From JAGXLP01 sp042218715 (GTDB lineage: Bacteria > Bipolaricaulota > Bipolaricaulia > M55B111): a stretch of 8,442 bases of DNA. The stretch is from NCBI GenBank assembly GCA_042218715.1, contig JBDGQU010000108.1, positions 1-8,442 on the forward strand, read 5' to 3'. Under the pieces are notes generated by a model. The model searched no databases. It saw only the letters and a list, made by a program, of their open reading frames with translations, and was not told the DNA's origin. The position numbers and the translations under genes were made by a program. Each line of letters opens with the position of its first letter. Positions within the stretch are counted from its first letter, which is position 1. Shown one piece after another: positions 1 to 6,755 of the stretch.

Positions 1-201
1 TCGGTCAGACATATGCGCCGCGTCGCTGGAATTTTCTCGGCCCGGAGCCCTTCTCTTGTATTTCAAAAAGCAGGCCGGGTCCCTGTGCCTGGCCGGTAGT
101 CTCGATAAAGATCCTTCTTTAACAATTCCCGGGTAGAGAGCAATCATTGGCACAGAAGGATAAATCCGCCTTCGAGAAAGAAATGGGGTTAGTCAAAAAA
201 T
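1..201. other. Left-edge stretch without a convincing gene
   Basis: No gene can be assigned here. On the minus strand a frame is open from an ATG at 145-147 leftward off the window (49 codons, beginning MIALYPGIVKEG), but no Shine-Dalgarno site precedes it and the residues resemble no family I know. On the plus strand a frame is open from position 2 to a stop at 134-136 and could be the tail of a gene to the left. At 187-192 and 202-207 a 6-bp inverted repeat (GGTTAG/CTAACC, 9-nt A-rich loop) overlaps the stop codon of the methyltransferase gene. It is too weak to call a terminator. Confidence 0.3.
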
Positions 202-861
202 CTAACCAGGCCCTGGCTTCTTAGCTGACATCAGTCGAGTGAATCCTCCCAGGTACTGGTTACTCTCGACCTCTTCGAAACCAAATTGCTCCAGTATTTC
301 CTTCCAATCTCTGGCAATATAGTCGTAAGCGTATTCGCATTCAGCAGCTCTGAACGGTAATCTCATGTATAGAGGAAGGTCCCTTAACTCGAATTCTCCG
401 TAATCGAGCATATAAAACCTTCCACCCGGCTGTAAAGCCTTGTATGCGTTTTCCAGGGTCTTTTCCCGGGCGGAATGGGGTAAACCGTGGATAACAAAAG
501 AAGTTAACACCTTATTGAACTGCGATTCGTAAGGCAGGGGCTGATCTACCCTCATGTTTTTCACTTTTACGTTAGGCTTATCGCTGAATTTCTGCCTGAA
601 CTGGTTGATCCCCTCTTTACTTATATCAAGCCCCAGAATTTCACCTTCTTCTCCTATATATTCCGCCATGAACCGGGCGTTGTAACCCGCCCCGGCTCCC
701 AGATCGAGAATTCTATCTTCCGTGTTTATGTCCATATCCCCGATTGCCCGGGTGATAAACCTTCTGTATCTTCCTATGGTGACGAGATTCAGAAAGTTCT
801 CGTAATATCTAGCGGCAATCCCGTCGATCTCTATGTGTGAGTCCGGATAAAGTTCACTCAA
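202..861 (-). CDS. Class I SAM-dependent methyltransferase, UbiE/COQ5-like
   Basis: A soluble methyltransferase of 219 residues with the seven-strand Rossmann fold. Visible motifs are motif I (ILDLGAGAGYN, residues 51-61), the acidic end of strand 2 (LGLDIS, 76-81), a motif IV region (FNKVLTSFVIHGLPH, 115-129) and LQPGG (143-147), typical of the UbiE/methyltransferase-11 group. The substrate cannot be read from the sequence. The UbiE likeness does not prove quinone methylation, and no quinone genes are nearby. The start is a TTG at 861-859, chosen because AAGGAG lies at 867-872 with a 5-nt spacer. It lies 54 bp downstream of the Mrp-type ATPase gene on the same strand with no clear terminator between, so co-transcription is likely. 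Length is normal for a small methyltransferase. Confidence 0.85.
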   Translation of the reverse strand: MSELYPDSHIEIDGIAARYYENFLNLVTIGRYRRFITRAIGDMDINTEDRILDLGAGAGYNARFMAEYIGEEGEILGLDISKEGINQFRQKFSDKPNVKVKNMRVDQPLPYESQFNKVLTSFVIHGLPHSAREKTLENAYKALQPGGRFYMLDYGEFELRDLPLYMRLPFRAAECEYAYDYIARDWKEILEQFGFEEVESNQYLGGFTRLMSAKKPGPG

Positions 862-915
862 AAGAACTCCTTATATTGCTAAAATTTTGTCCTTAATCGC
901 AATTTTGTAGGGATA

Positions 916-1737
916 TCAACTTCCAACGATACCCTTGAAGTTGTCCACTATTTTCCCAAAAGATTTCGAGGCCTCTGAATCCGGATATGCTTTTACGAAG
1001 GGAACCCCTTCGTCACCGGTCTGAACTATCCTCTGGTCCAGCGGGATTTGGCCGAGGAAATTAGCGTCTATCTCCTCAGCGGCTTTCTCGCCTCCCCCTG
1101 ATTTGAATATTTCGGTCCTTTCCCCGCAGTGGGGACAGATAAACCCGCTCATGTTCTCGATAATTCCTATTACGGGTAAATCCAGCTTCTTAGAAAAGTT
1201 GACCGCCTTCTTCGAATCAAGAAGAGATAGGTCCTGAGGTGTAGTTACTATGATCGACCCGTCCATATCGTTCAACAATTGGGCGATAGACAGTGGTTCG
1301 TCTCCCGTTCCCGGGGGTAGGTCGATTATAAGGTATTCCAGTTCTCCCCAGTTCACGTCTCCCAGAAACTGTTCTATTGCCCTCATCTTTAACGGGCCAC
1401 GCCAGACCACCGGAGAGTCCGTACTCGGTAGAGTGAAGCCTATTGACATTACTTTTAAATTGCCGAGACTCGGTGGTTCCATGTCGTCTTCGTTTCCGGT
1501 AATTTTTCCGTCTTCCAATCCCAAAATTTTGGGAATATTTGGCCCGTGGAGATCCGCGTCCAGTAGTCCCACGTTACCGTCCGATTCTTCTGCTAACGAC
1601 GCAGCCAGATTTGCAGACACTGTACTTTTTCCCACTCCACCTTTTCCGCTCATTACCACCAGAGAATGTTTCACGTTCTCCAGCGTTATTTCATCCGTGG
1701 ATGAACCCTTAGTTTGTTTTTCATGACCTTTTACCAT
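916..1737 (-). CDS. mrp: Mrp/ApbC/NBP35-type iron-sulfur cluster carrier ATPase
   Basis: A cytoplasmic P-loop ATPase of 273 residues of the MinD/ParA superfamily. In this family it binds a labile Fe-S cluster and passes it to target proteins. The deviant Walker A is GKGGVGKST (31-39), switch I is DADLHGPN (60-67), the VWRGP signature is at 111-115, and Walker B is DLPPGTGDE (139-147). The CPHC motif (C201 and C204) in the ENMSGFICPHCGE stretch supplies the cluster ligands at the dimer interface. There is no N-terminal DUF59 domain, so this is the short form common in anaerobes. The ATG at 1737 is preceded by GGGAGG (1744-1749) with a 6-nt spacer. The methyltransferase gene follows 54 bp downstream. 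A DUF5320 gene lies about 1.1 kb away on the opposite strand. The two families often co-occur in anaerobes, so a functional link is plausible. Confidence 0.93.
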   Translation of the reverse strand: MVKGHEKQTKGSSTDEITLENVKHSLVVMSGKGGVGKSTVSANLAASLAEESDGNVGLLDADLHGPNIPKILGLEDGKITGNEDDMEPPSLGNLKVMSIGFTLPSTDSPVVWRGPLKMRAIEQFLGDVNWGELEYLIIDLPPGTGDEPLSIAQLLNDMDGSIIVTTPQDLSLLDSKKAVNFSKKLDLPVIGIIENMSGFICPHCGERTEIFKSGGGEKAAEEIDANFLGQIPLDQRIVQTGDEGVPFVKAYPDSEASKSFGKIVDNFKGIVGS

Positions 1738-1867
1738 TTATATCCTCCCTGTGGATTATTATCGCTCTTCGATCGGGTAAGAAGTCTAGTATTTGACTAA
1801 TTTAAAATCTTTTAATCGTGCAAAATTCAAAAAATTTTTGCCAAAAGCTACGGTCAAACCTCGTTAA

Positions 1868-1895
1868 ATTCTAGCATATGCACGGGCTAAATCAA
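1868..1895 (-). promoter_or_regulatory. Sigma70-type promoter upstream of the Mrp gene
   Basis: On the minus strand TTGATT (1895-1890), a 16-nt spacer and TAGAAT (1873-1868) form a promoter-like pair, with a TG one base before the -10 (extended -10). Transcription would start near 1860 and leave a leader of about 120 nt before the mrp start codon. The surrounding 220-bp intergenic stretch is AT-rich and has no long reading frame. I saw no strong terminator for the DUF2270 gene that ends at 1960. Confidence 0.45.
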
Positions 1896-1959
1896 TCCGG
1901 CACCGTAATTAATTAGATGTTTCTAAATCAATAATAATTTAAGTCCATTAATCCGGGAG

Positions 1960-2679
1960 TTATTCTTCGCCTCCCTCGTTTCTCCTCCACTCGTAACCGG
2001 GTTCTTCCTCAAGTACTTCTCCCTCTCTCTTTTCTTTAACCGAGTATACCCCGACGAAAGAAAGAACAAATAATAAGAAGAGAAGGACTATTAGAAAAAT
2101 GGCGACGGACGGGCCGGGTATAAAACCGATTTTGCCACGTTCCAGAGCTACCCTGAGGGTCTCGGCCTGGGTTGGATGTATAGTTATTTTCATAAACCAG
2201 CCTAGAATTATTGTCGAAAAAATCCAGAGGTAAATTCTTCTTAGCCTAACTGCTAGAGCGGACCATATGGAAACTTTATGTTCCGGTTCCCGCAGGTCAT
2301 TCGACAGTACCTTCATCCACTCGGTTCGAGGCAGTGAGGCCCCTGGGTCCAGCATATTTGAGAGGAAATTTTCTTCAAGAAGCCTTAGTCGCGATCGCCA
2401 GACTTCGTGAATCTGATAGCGGTTAGCTTCCAAAGTTAGTATTGCAGCAGTTATCGGAATTGTAAGCAAGATTAGCGCCGGGTGGCGGGTTGGGGAGGCG
2501 TAGGACCAGGTGATCATACCTGCTACCATGACCATTGACCAGTAAGGAGTCCTATCCAACCTATTACGCCAGGTATTGACGCGCTGGACCTCGCCACGAT
2601 ACAGGTGTACCAGGACGTTACTCAGGATATCGCTCGTAATATCCGGTTCTTGTTCTTCGTTCTGTTCATCCTCGGGCAT
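1960..2679 (-). CDS. DUF2270 integral membrane protein
   Basis: A predicted membrane protein of 239 residues (numbered from the chosen start) matching DUF2270. The conserved parts are LYRGEVQRVNTWRNRLDRT (26-44), an EVWRSRLRLLEENF-type stretch (about 92-105), and a W..LS.DLR.P segment followed by RLRRIYLW. Four membrane segments are visible, near 47-63, 68-84, 149-167 and 191-213. Both ends are highly charged and mostly acidic. The biochemical function is unknown. The frame runs up to a GTG at 2718, but no ribosome site precedes it. The ATG at 2679 has GGTGAT, the 3' half of the canonical Shine-Dalgarno, three bases upstream, so I start there. It is divergent from the DUF5320 gene across about 190 bp. 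DUF2270 is well known from haloarchaea and scattered bacteria. Confidence 0.8.
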   Translation of the reverse strand: MPEDEQNEEQEPDITSDILSNVLVHLYRGEVQRVNTWRNRLDRTPYWSMVMVAGMITWSYASPTRHPALILLTIPITAAILTLEANRYQIHEVWRSRLRLLEENFLSNMLDPGASLPRTEWMKVLSNDLREPEHKVSIWSALAVRLRRIYLWIFSTIILGWFMKITIHPTQAETLRVALERGKIGFIPGPSVAIFLIVLLFLLFVLSFVGVYSVKEKREGEVLEEEPGYEWRRNEGGEE

Positions 2680-2795
2680 GCTATCACCGGTTAAGTTTAG
2701 CTTAAGATCGCTGTACACGCAAAATCAATCATGATTTCGCAATACAGATACTGGGTACTTACGGTTCTTTCTCTTTTTCAGGCACAATAAACCAC

Positions 2796-2824
2796 TTGAC
2801 AGGGAAGTGTGCATATGATAATAT
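2796..2824 (+). promoter_or_regulatory. Strong sigma70-type promoter for the DUF5320 gene
   Basis: A consensus -35, TTGACA (2796-2801), a 17-nt spacer and TAATAT (2819-2824), with TG one base before the -10 (extended -10). Initiation would fall near 2831, about 40 nt before the ATG at 2871. It is the best promoter match seen in the window and suggests strong expression of a small protein. Confidence 0.7.
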
Positions 2825-2847
2825 AGTTTCGAGTTAAGATCGAAACT
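2825..2847 (+). promoter_or_regulatory. Inverted repeat over the transcription start, candidate operator
   Basis: AGTTTCGA (2825-2832) and TCGAAACT (2840-2847) form a perfect 8-bp inverted repeat with a 7-nt centre. It starts right after the -10 box, so it covers the expected start point. This is a typical place for a dimeric repressor site. In RNA, most of it could instead form a 5' hairpin near the transcript end. The repeat is read directly; its role is inferred. Confidence 0.45.
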
Positions 2848-2870
2848 TAATAACCTAAGAGGTGATTGTA

Positions 2871-3158
2871 ATGCCATTTGGTGACGGAACTGGACCGAGA
2901 GGAGAAGGACCGAGAACGGGCAGAGGGCCTGGCAGAGGATTCGGAAGAGGTTTCGGGCCCGGCAGAAGATTTGCTGGGGTATGTAGGTCATTGAACCCAA
3001 ACAATAGAGGTTACTGGAGACCTCATGGACCCATAGCCGGCAGTCAGGAAGAGGCAAGGGAAACAGAGAGGGAGTATCTTGCAAACGAAATAGAATTTCT
3101 GGAAGAAGAATTAGAGGCAATGAAGGAAAGACTGAGAGAATTGAGCGGAAAAACTTAA
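2871..3158 (+). CDS. DUF5320 family Gly/Arg-rich small protein
   Basis: A 95-residue protein with the N-terminal signature of DUF5320: MPFGDGTGPRGEGPRTGRG (1-19). The glycine/arginine-rich stretch continues to about residue 36, and one cysteine sits in GVCRS (36-40). The C-terminal third (about 57-93) is charged and heptad-like, probably a coiled coil used to oligomerise. The function is unknown. In many anaerobes relatives sit beside NifX/NifB-like and Mrp-type ATPase genes, which suggests a part in metal-cluster handling. An Mrp gene lies at 916-1737 here. The start is ATG 2871, preceded by AAGAGGTGAT (2857-2866) with a 4-nt gap. An in-frame GTG at 2862 lies inside that site and is unlikely. 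The gene has its own strong promoter and possible operator. Confidence 0.82.
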   Translation: MPFGDGTGPRGEGPRTGRGPGRGFGRGFGPGRRFAGVCRSLNPNNRGYWRPHGPIAGSQEEARETEREYLANEIEFLEEELEAMKERLRELSGKT

Positions 3159-3175
3159 TCCAGGGAGTGAAGGCA

Positions 3176-3193
3176 ATGAAGGTAGCAGTTTAA
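3176..3193 (+). pseudogene. Five-codon stub MKVAV-stop, possible remnant of a NifX-like gene
   Basis: Seventeen bases after the DUF5320 stop, an ATG preceded by a Shine-Dalgarno-like GGGAGTGA opens a frame of only ATG AAG GTA GCA GTT TAA. MK(I/V)AV is the usual first strand of NifX/NafY-type (dinitrogenase iron-molybdenum cofactor biosynthesis) proteins, which commonly follow DUF5320 genes. Nothing similar follows in any frame, so if this is a remnant the rest has been deleted. A chance ATG is the simpler alternative. Confidence 0.25.
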
Positions 3194-3233
3194 TTCGTTC
3201 CAGAACGCCAACATAACTGCTCTTTTTATTCGT

Positions 3234-3250
3234 AGGCGAGAGCCTGTTTT
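3234..3250 (+). terminator. Weak hairpin and T-run after the DUF5320 gene
   Basis: AGGC (3234-3237) and GCCT (3242-3245) form a 4-bp stem with a GAGA tetraloop. Two outer wobble pairs are possible. TTTT (3247-3250) follows, with more T further on. The stem is short for an intrinsic terminator. Its position between the DUF5320 gene and the next promoter is the main argument for it. Confidence 0.3.
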
Positions 3251-3261
3251 GCCTTTTCCGT

Positions 3262-3290
3262 TTGAAAGATCACAGCGTAGCTACTAGAAT
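3262..3290 (+). promoter_or_regulatory. Sigma70-type promoter for the DUF151-tlyA-coaE operon
   Basis: TTGAAA (3262-3267), a 17-nt spacer and TAGAAT (3285-3290). Initiation near 3297 would leave a very short leader beginning at the ribosome site GGAGAGGTGG (3297-3306) just before ATG 3311. Confidence 0.6.
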
Positions 3291-3310
3291 AGGTTCGGAG
3301 AGGTGGAAGT

Positions 3311-3820
3311 ATGGAACGAGTAAGGGTTAAAGCTTTATTGGTAGACACATCTAATAATGCTCCCGTCGTCCTGCTTGAGGGAGACGATGATCATAAAGTC
3401 ATGCCGATATGGATTGGGCAAAACGAGGCTCTCGCCATTTCTCTAAAACTTCAGGGGAAGGAGTTTGAACGACCACTTACTCACGACCTGCTTAAGTCCG
3501 TACTGGATAAGCTGAGTCAGAGGCTGGAAAAAGTTGTTATAGACGACCTTAGCAATAAAACTTACTACGCCACCCTGGAATTAAGAGGTCCAAATGACGA
3601 GGAGTTAAAAGTGGATTCTCGACCCTCCGATTCAATCGCTCTTGCCCTTAGAACGGACAGCCCAATTTTCGTAGATGACGAGATATTCGAGGACGTAGCG
3701 ATGGAATCTCCATTTGACGAGGAAGACATTCAGGACGAAGAAGCAGGGGAGGAGTTCGAAGATTTCCTCGATCAACAGATGGAACTTAGGAAATTCAAGG
3801 AATTTACCGACGACAACTGA
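3311..3820 (+). CDS. Bifunctional nuclease family protein (DUF151)
   Basis: A soluble protein of 169 residues with the full DUF151/BFN core. Signatures are MPIWIGQNEA (31-40), ERPLTHDL (53-60), the DDLSNKTYYATLEL strand pair (78-91) and VDSRPSDSIALALR (101-114). Plant and bacterial relatives are described as nucleases acting on RNA and DNA, but the bacterial role is poorly known. After residue 121 comes a strongly acidic tail (about 122-169), longer and more acidic than the core needs; other members can carry a UVR-type tail there. The ATG at 3311 has an excellent ribosome site. It heads a probable operon, with tlyA starting 32 bp after its stop. Confidence 0.92.
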   Translation: MERVRVKALLVDTSNNAPVVLLEGDDDHKVMPIWIGQNEALAISLKLQGKEFERPLTHDLLKSVLDKLSQRLEKVVIDDLSNKTYYATLELRGPNDEELKVDSRPSDSIALALRTDSPIFVDDEIFEDVAMESPFDEEDIQDEEAGEEFEDFLDQQMELRKFKEFTDDN

Positions 3821-3852
3821 TCTACACTTACCAGGTCCAAAGGTCCCCCAAT

Positions 3853-4656
3853 ATGTCTAAAAAAGAGAGGTTGGATGTTCTTTTAACGGAAAGGGAACTA
3901 TGCAAAAGCAGGGAAAAAGCAAAAAGGGAGATAATGGCGGGTAACGTATACGTTTCCGGACAGCTAAAGGATAAACCCGGCAAGCAGGTTCCCACCAGCT
4001 CGGAGATAACTGTCGAACGAGACGAAGAACGTTACGTCAGTCGAGGTGGAAAAAAACTAGAAGCCGCTCTCGAAGATTTCGGTTTGGACGTGGAGGGTTT
4101 TAACGTTCTGGACATAGGCGCTTCGACCGGGGGATTTACTGATTGTCTGCTGGAAAACGGGGCAAAAAAAGTCTGGGCCCTTGATGTTGGCAAAGGACAG
4201 CTGGACTGGAGTTTAAGGCAGAAAGAAAATGTTGTGCCGATCGAAGGTAAAAACGCCCGTTATCTGAAACCGGACGAAATAAGCACGGTAATGGACCTCG
4301 TTACCATAGACGTTTCTTTTATCTCCCTGGAATTAATCCTACCCAACGCGAACCAACTCCTGCGTCCTGACGGTAAGATCATTTCTCTGGTGAAACCACA
4401 GTTCGAAGCGGGACCGGAGAACGTTGAGAAGGGCGGGGTGGTGACTGATCCCGAAATACACAAAGAGGTTTTAATGAAGATAAAGCGGTCCGCAGCAGAG
4501 GAAGGTCTAACAGTTGAGGGTTGTACCTTTTCCCCAATTCAGGGCAAGTCTAGCAGTAACATCGAATATTTCTACATGCTATCCCGATTGGAGGGAGGGT
4601 TAGAACCGGATGAGGTAGATCGTATAGTCGATATTGCGCACGATCATTTTTCTTAA
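3853..4656 (+). CDS. tlyA: TlyA family rRNA 2'-O-methyltransferase
   Basis: A 267-residue protein with an N-terminal S4 RNA-binding domain (about 5-50) and a FtsJ-like methyltransferase domain. Known TlyA enzymes add 2'-O-methyl groups to cytidines of 16S and/or 23S rRNA. Visible landmarks are the YVSRGGKKLE linker (61-70), the SAM motif LDIGASTGGFTDCLL (86-100), LDVGKGQLDW (110-119), DLVTIDVSFISL (148-159) and LVKPQFEAG (179-187). A K-D-K-E catalytic set is present: K67 or K68, D153, K181 and E238 (in SNIEYF). Length is typical. The ATG at 3853 has only a weak AAAGGT-like site upstream, so it may depend on translation of the gene 32 bp before it. Whether 16S, 23S or both are modified cannot be told. 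In many bacteria tlyA sits with NAD kinase and recN; here it sits between DUF151 and coaE. Confidence 0.95.
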   Translation: MSKKERLDVLLTERELCKSREKAKREIMAGNVYVSGQLKDKPGKQVPTSSEITVERDEERYVSRGGKKLEAALEDFGLDVEGFNVLDIGASTGGFTDCLLENGAKKVWALDVGKGQLDWSLRQKENVVPIEGKNARYLKPDEISTVMDLVTIDVSFISLELILPNANQLLRPDGKIISLVKPQFEAGPENVEKGGVVTDPEIHKEVLMKIKRSAAEEGLTVEGCTFSPIQGKSSSNIEYFYMLSRLEGGLEPDEVDRIVDIAHDHFS

Positions 4657-4673
4657 TAAAGTTTCAAAATTTC

Positions 4674-4685
4674 CCTCCTGGAGGT
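4674..4685 (+). promoter_or_regulatory. Ribosome site of coaE embedded in an inverted repeat
   Basis: GGAGGT (4680-4685) sets the GTG start at 4693 with a 7-nt spacer. It is directly preceded by its own complement, CCTCC (4674-4678), one base away. In RNA a short CCTC/GAGG hairpin with a 3-nt loop could hide the ribosome site. Confidence 0.45.
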
Positions 4686-4692
4686 ACTTCCT

Positions 4693-5295
4693 GTGATAAA
4701 AGCGGCTCTCACCGGAGGAATAGCTTCGGGTAAAACGGAGGTTCTAAAGGTAGCTAAATCCTTCACGCGGGTAAGGACGATCCAGGCGGATAACCTGGCG
4801 AAGGAAATATACAATCCGGACAATCCCTGCTTTGACGAGGTAGTTGAATTATTTGGTTCGGAAATTCTGACAGATGAAGGTAAAATCGACCTGGGTAAAG
4901 TTTCCGACTTAGTCTTTTCCGATCAGAGCCTGCGAAAAGAATTGGAGAGAATATCTCACCCTTACGTTAAAGGACGCTTAGAAGGAATTATTGGATGTTT
5001 GGAAGGGACGGATACGGAAATGGTTCTGGTTGAAATTCCACTTTTATTTCAGTCTACAACCGTGAAGTTCAATACGTTTGATACAGTTATACTTGTACTT
5101 GCCAGTGAAGAGGATCAACTAAAACGGCTCGTTTCCCGGGATGGTATTACCGTCGAGCAAGCCCGGGAAAGAATAGAATTACAAAGACTGCCGGAAAAAG
5201 CGGAAAAGGAGTCGGATTACGTAATTAAGGCCAACGGTACCCTAGAAGAGACGAGAGATAAGGCAAAAAGATTGATAGAAAGTATACTAAATTAG
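4693..5295 (+). CDS. coaE: Dephospho-CoA kinase
   Basis: Catalyses the last step of coenzyme A synthesis: ATP-dependent phosphorylation of the 3'-hydroxyl of dephospho-CoA, in the cytoplasm. It has 200 residues, the usual size. Motifs are the P-loop LTGGIASGKT (6-15), the substrate-site QADNLAKE (31-38, usually DAD..ARE), ISHP (87-90), VEIPLLFQ (113-120), and the lid and base-binding region R160 to NGTLEE (to 186). The start is GTG 4693, supported by GGAGGT. It follows tlyA after 36 bp, so it is probably the last gene of that operon. Its final codons overlap the end of murE on the other strand by 9 bp, so no separate terminator lies between them. Confidence 0.95.
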   Translation: MIKAALTGGIASGKTEVLKVAKSFTRVRTIQADNLAKEIYNPDNPCFDEVVELFGSEILTDEGKIDLGKVSDLVFSDQSLRKELERISHPYVKGRLEGIIGCLEGTDTEMVLVEIPLLFQSTTVKFNTFDTVILVLASEEDQLKRLVSRDGITVEQARERIELQRLPEKAEKESDYVIKANGTLEETRDKAKRLIESILN

Positions 5296-6744
5296 TCCTT
5301 TTTCCTTAGCCGTTTCCTTTACGAACTCGGTATCATTGTATTCAATTAGGTTGCCGGACACTATCTGATAGCTCTCGTGTCCTTTACCCGCTACGAGCAA
5401 ACAACTATCCCGAGTTAATTCCTCAATTGCTGTTTCTATCGCAGTCTTTCTATTCGGTATCGACTCGTAGTCGGCCGTGGTTCCTACGCCTTGCTCGATC
5501 TCCCTGAGAATCTTGTGCCTATCTTCTTTCTTGGGGTTATCGTCCGTTAAAAAGAATCTATCGGCGTATACTGTCGCTACCTCTCCCATTTCCGGTCTTT
5601 TACCGCGGTCGCTCATGCCTCCGCATCCAAATACCAGCAATACCTTATCATAATGGTCTTGTAGTTCTTTGAGGGTACTTTCTAAAGCTCCCGGATTATG
5701 AGCGAAATCGATATAAACGTCCGACCCGTTATTGAGATTAATTTCTTCCAACCTACCGGACAAACGTTCTGCAGTTTCGAGTCTTCTAATAATCCGGGAA
5801 AAATCTTTTCCTCTCGTCAGCCCAACCGACACGGCGGCCAGTGCGTTGTAGACATTATACAATCCGGGAAAACTTAATTTTACGGTTTCAGTTCCCCAGG
5901 GGGAGTTTATCCTGAACTCTACCCCCCGGGTCGATTTATTTATCTTCTCAGCCACTATTTCTGCAGGTTCTCTTATTCCGTATTTTAGTACATCTGCCTC
6001 TGTTTTTTGCCCTATCTTCGTTGAAAGTTCTTCATCCGAATTCACTATTGCGGTACTGTCTTCAGATAGGTAGGAAAACAGCTTTAATTTTTCGGCAGCG
6101 TAGTCCTTCATGGACTCGTAGAAATCCAGGTGGTCCCGTGTCAGGTTGGTAAAGACACCGCAGTCAAAATCCACCTGGCTCACTCTGTCCATACTCAGGC
6201 CGTGGGAGCTGACCTCCATTACAAGATTCTTAACTCCCTGGTGTAGATCTTCGTGAGCGATCTCGTGAATTACCGGAGCTTCGGGAGTAGTCACTGGTTC
6301 TTTTTCCGGGTTAGAATCCGAGCGAGTTAATGTGGTGATCGAGTCCGTGTATTTTCCGAGGAGGTGGGCCGTGAGATGGGCGGTGGTAGTTTTCCCGTTA
6401 GTTCCCGTGATACCCGCGACAAACAATTTTTTGGTTGGTTTCCCGTAGAAAACATGGCTGATTCGGGATAGTGACTTTCTGCTGTCTCTTACCCGGACGT
6501 ACGTTTCGGGGCCGGGCTCAACTTCCGAGAAAGGAATTTCTCCAAAAACGACTCTCGCACCGTTTTCAATTGCCTCGGAAATATACTCGTGTCCATCCGT
6601 TTGCTTTCCTGGTATAGCTACAAATAGCCCTCCCGGCCTGACGGCCCGGGAATCGTGATAAATTCCCGTTACGAGCTGTTCATCTTTGCCGTTCATCGCC
6701 AGGTACGGTATTTCTGAGAGGAGTTCTTTTAATTCTCTTTTCAT
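5287..6744 (-). CDS. murE: UDP-MurNAc-tripeptide synthetase (Mur ligase MurE)
   Basis: Adds the third amino acid, normally meso-diaminopimelate or L-lysine, to UDP-MurNAc-L-Ala-D-Glu in the cytoplasmic stage of peptidoglycan synthesis. It has 485 residues with three Mur domains. Landmarks are DSRAV (31-35), the ATP loop GTNGKTTT (114-121), VTTPEAP (151-157), EVSSHGL (177-183), FTNLTRDHLDFY (198-209), the probable carbamylated lysine K219 in YAAEKLKLF, FAHNPGALE (347-355), GKRPEMG (381-387) and GKGHE (453-457). The specificity motif, DNPR in DAP enzymes, reads DNPK (402-405) here, so the added amino acid is uncertain. The ATG at 6744 has only a weak GGTAAG upstream. The gene starts 11 bp after the methyltransferase gene, so the two are probably translated from one message. 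No murF, mraY or other dcw genes are adjacent. Confidence 0.95.
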   Translation of the reverse strand: MKRELKELLSEIPYLAMNGKDEQLVTGIYHDSRAVRPGGLFVAIPGKQTDGHEYISEAIENGARVVFGEIPFSEVEPGPETYVRVRDSRKSLSRISHVFYGKPTKKLFVAGITGTNGKTTTAHLTAHLLGKYTDSITTLTRSDSNPEKEPVTTPEAPVIHEIAHEDLHQGVKNLVMEVSSHGLSMDRVSQVDFDCGVFTNLTRDHLDFYESMKDYAAEKLKLFSYLSEDSTAIVNSDEELSTKIGQKTEADVLKYGIREPAEIVAEKINKSTRGVEFRINSPWGTETVKLSFPGLYNVYNALAAVSVGLTRGKDFSRIIRRLETAERLSGRLEEINLNNGSDVYIDFAHNPGALESTLKELQDHYDKVLLVFGCGGMSDRGKRPEMGEVATVYADRFFLTDDNPKKEDRHKILREIEQGVGTTADYESIPNRKTAIETAIEELTRDSCLLVAGKGHESYQIVSGNLIEYNDTEFVKETAKEKGLI

Positions 6745-6755
6745 TTTCTTACCGG

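Noticed and set aside
1..147. Minus-strand frame open from ATG 147 to the left edge (MIALYPGIVKEG)
   Set aside because: The start superficially recalls CoaD (YPGSFDP) but the match ends at once. There is no ribosome site and the composition is not convincing.
862..915. Terminator between mrp and the UbiE-like methyltransferase gene
   Set aside because: Only AT-rich sequence without a convincing GC-rich stem is present, so co-transcription is more likely.
1250..1726. Plus-strand open frame of 158 codons
   Set aside because: It lies antisense inside the Mrp gene, has low-complexity Ser/Pro-rich content and no ribosome site. It is a shadow of the real gene.
2725..3120. Minus-strand open frame of 131 codons
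   Set aside because: It is antisense to the DUF5320 gene and its strong promoter, and its composition is not protein-like. The plus-strand frame has the domain match and the ribosome site.
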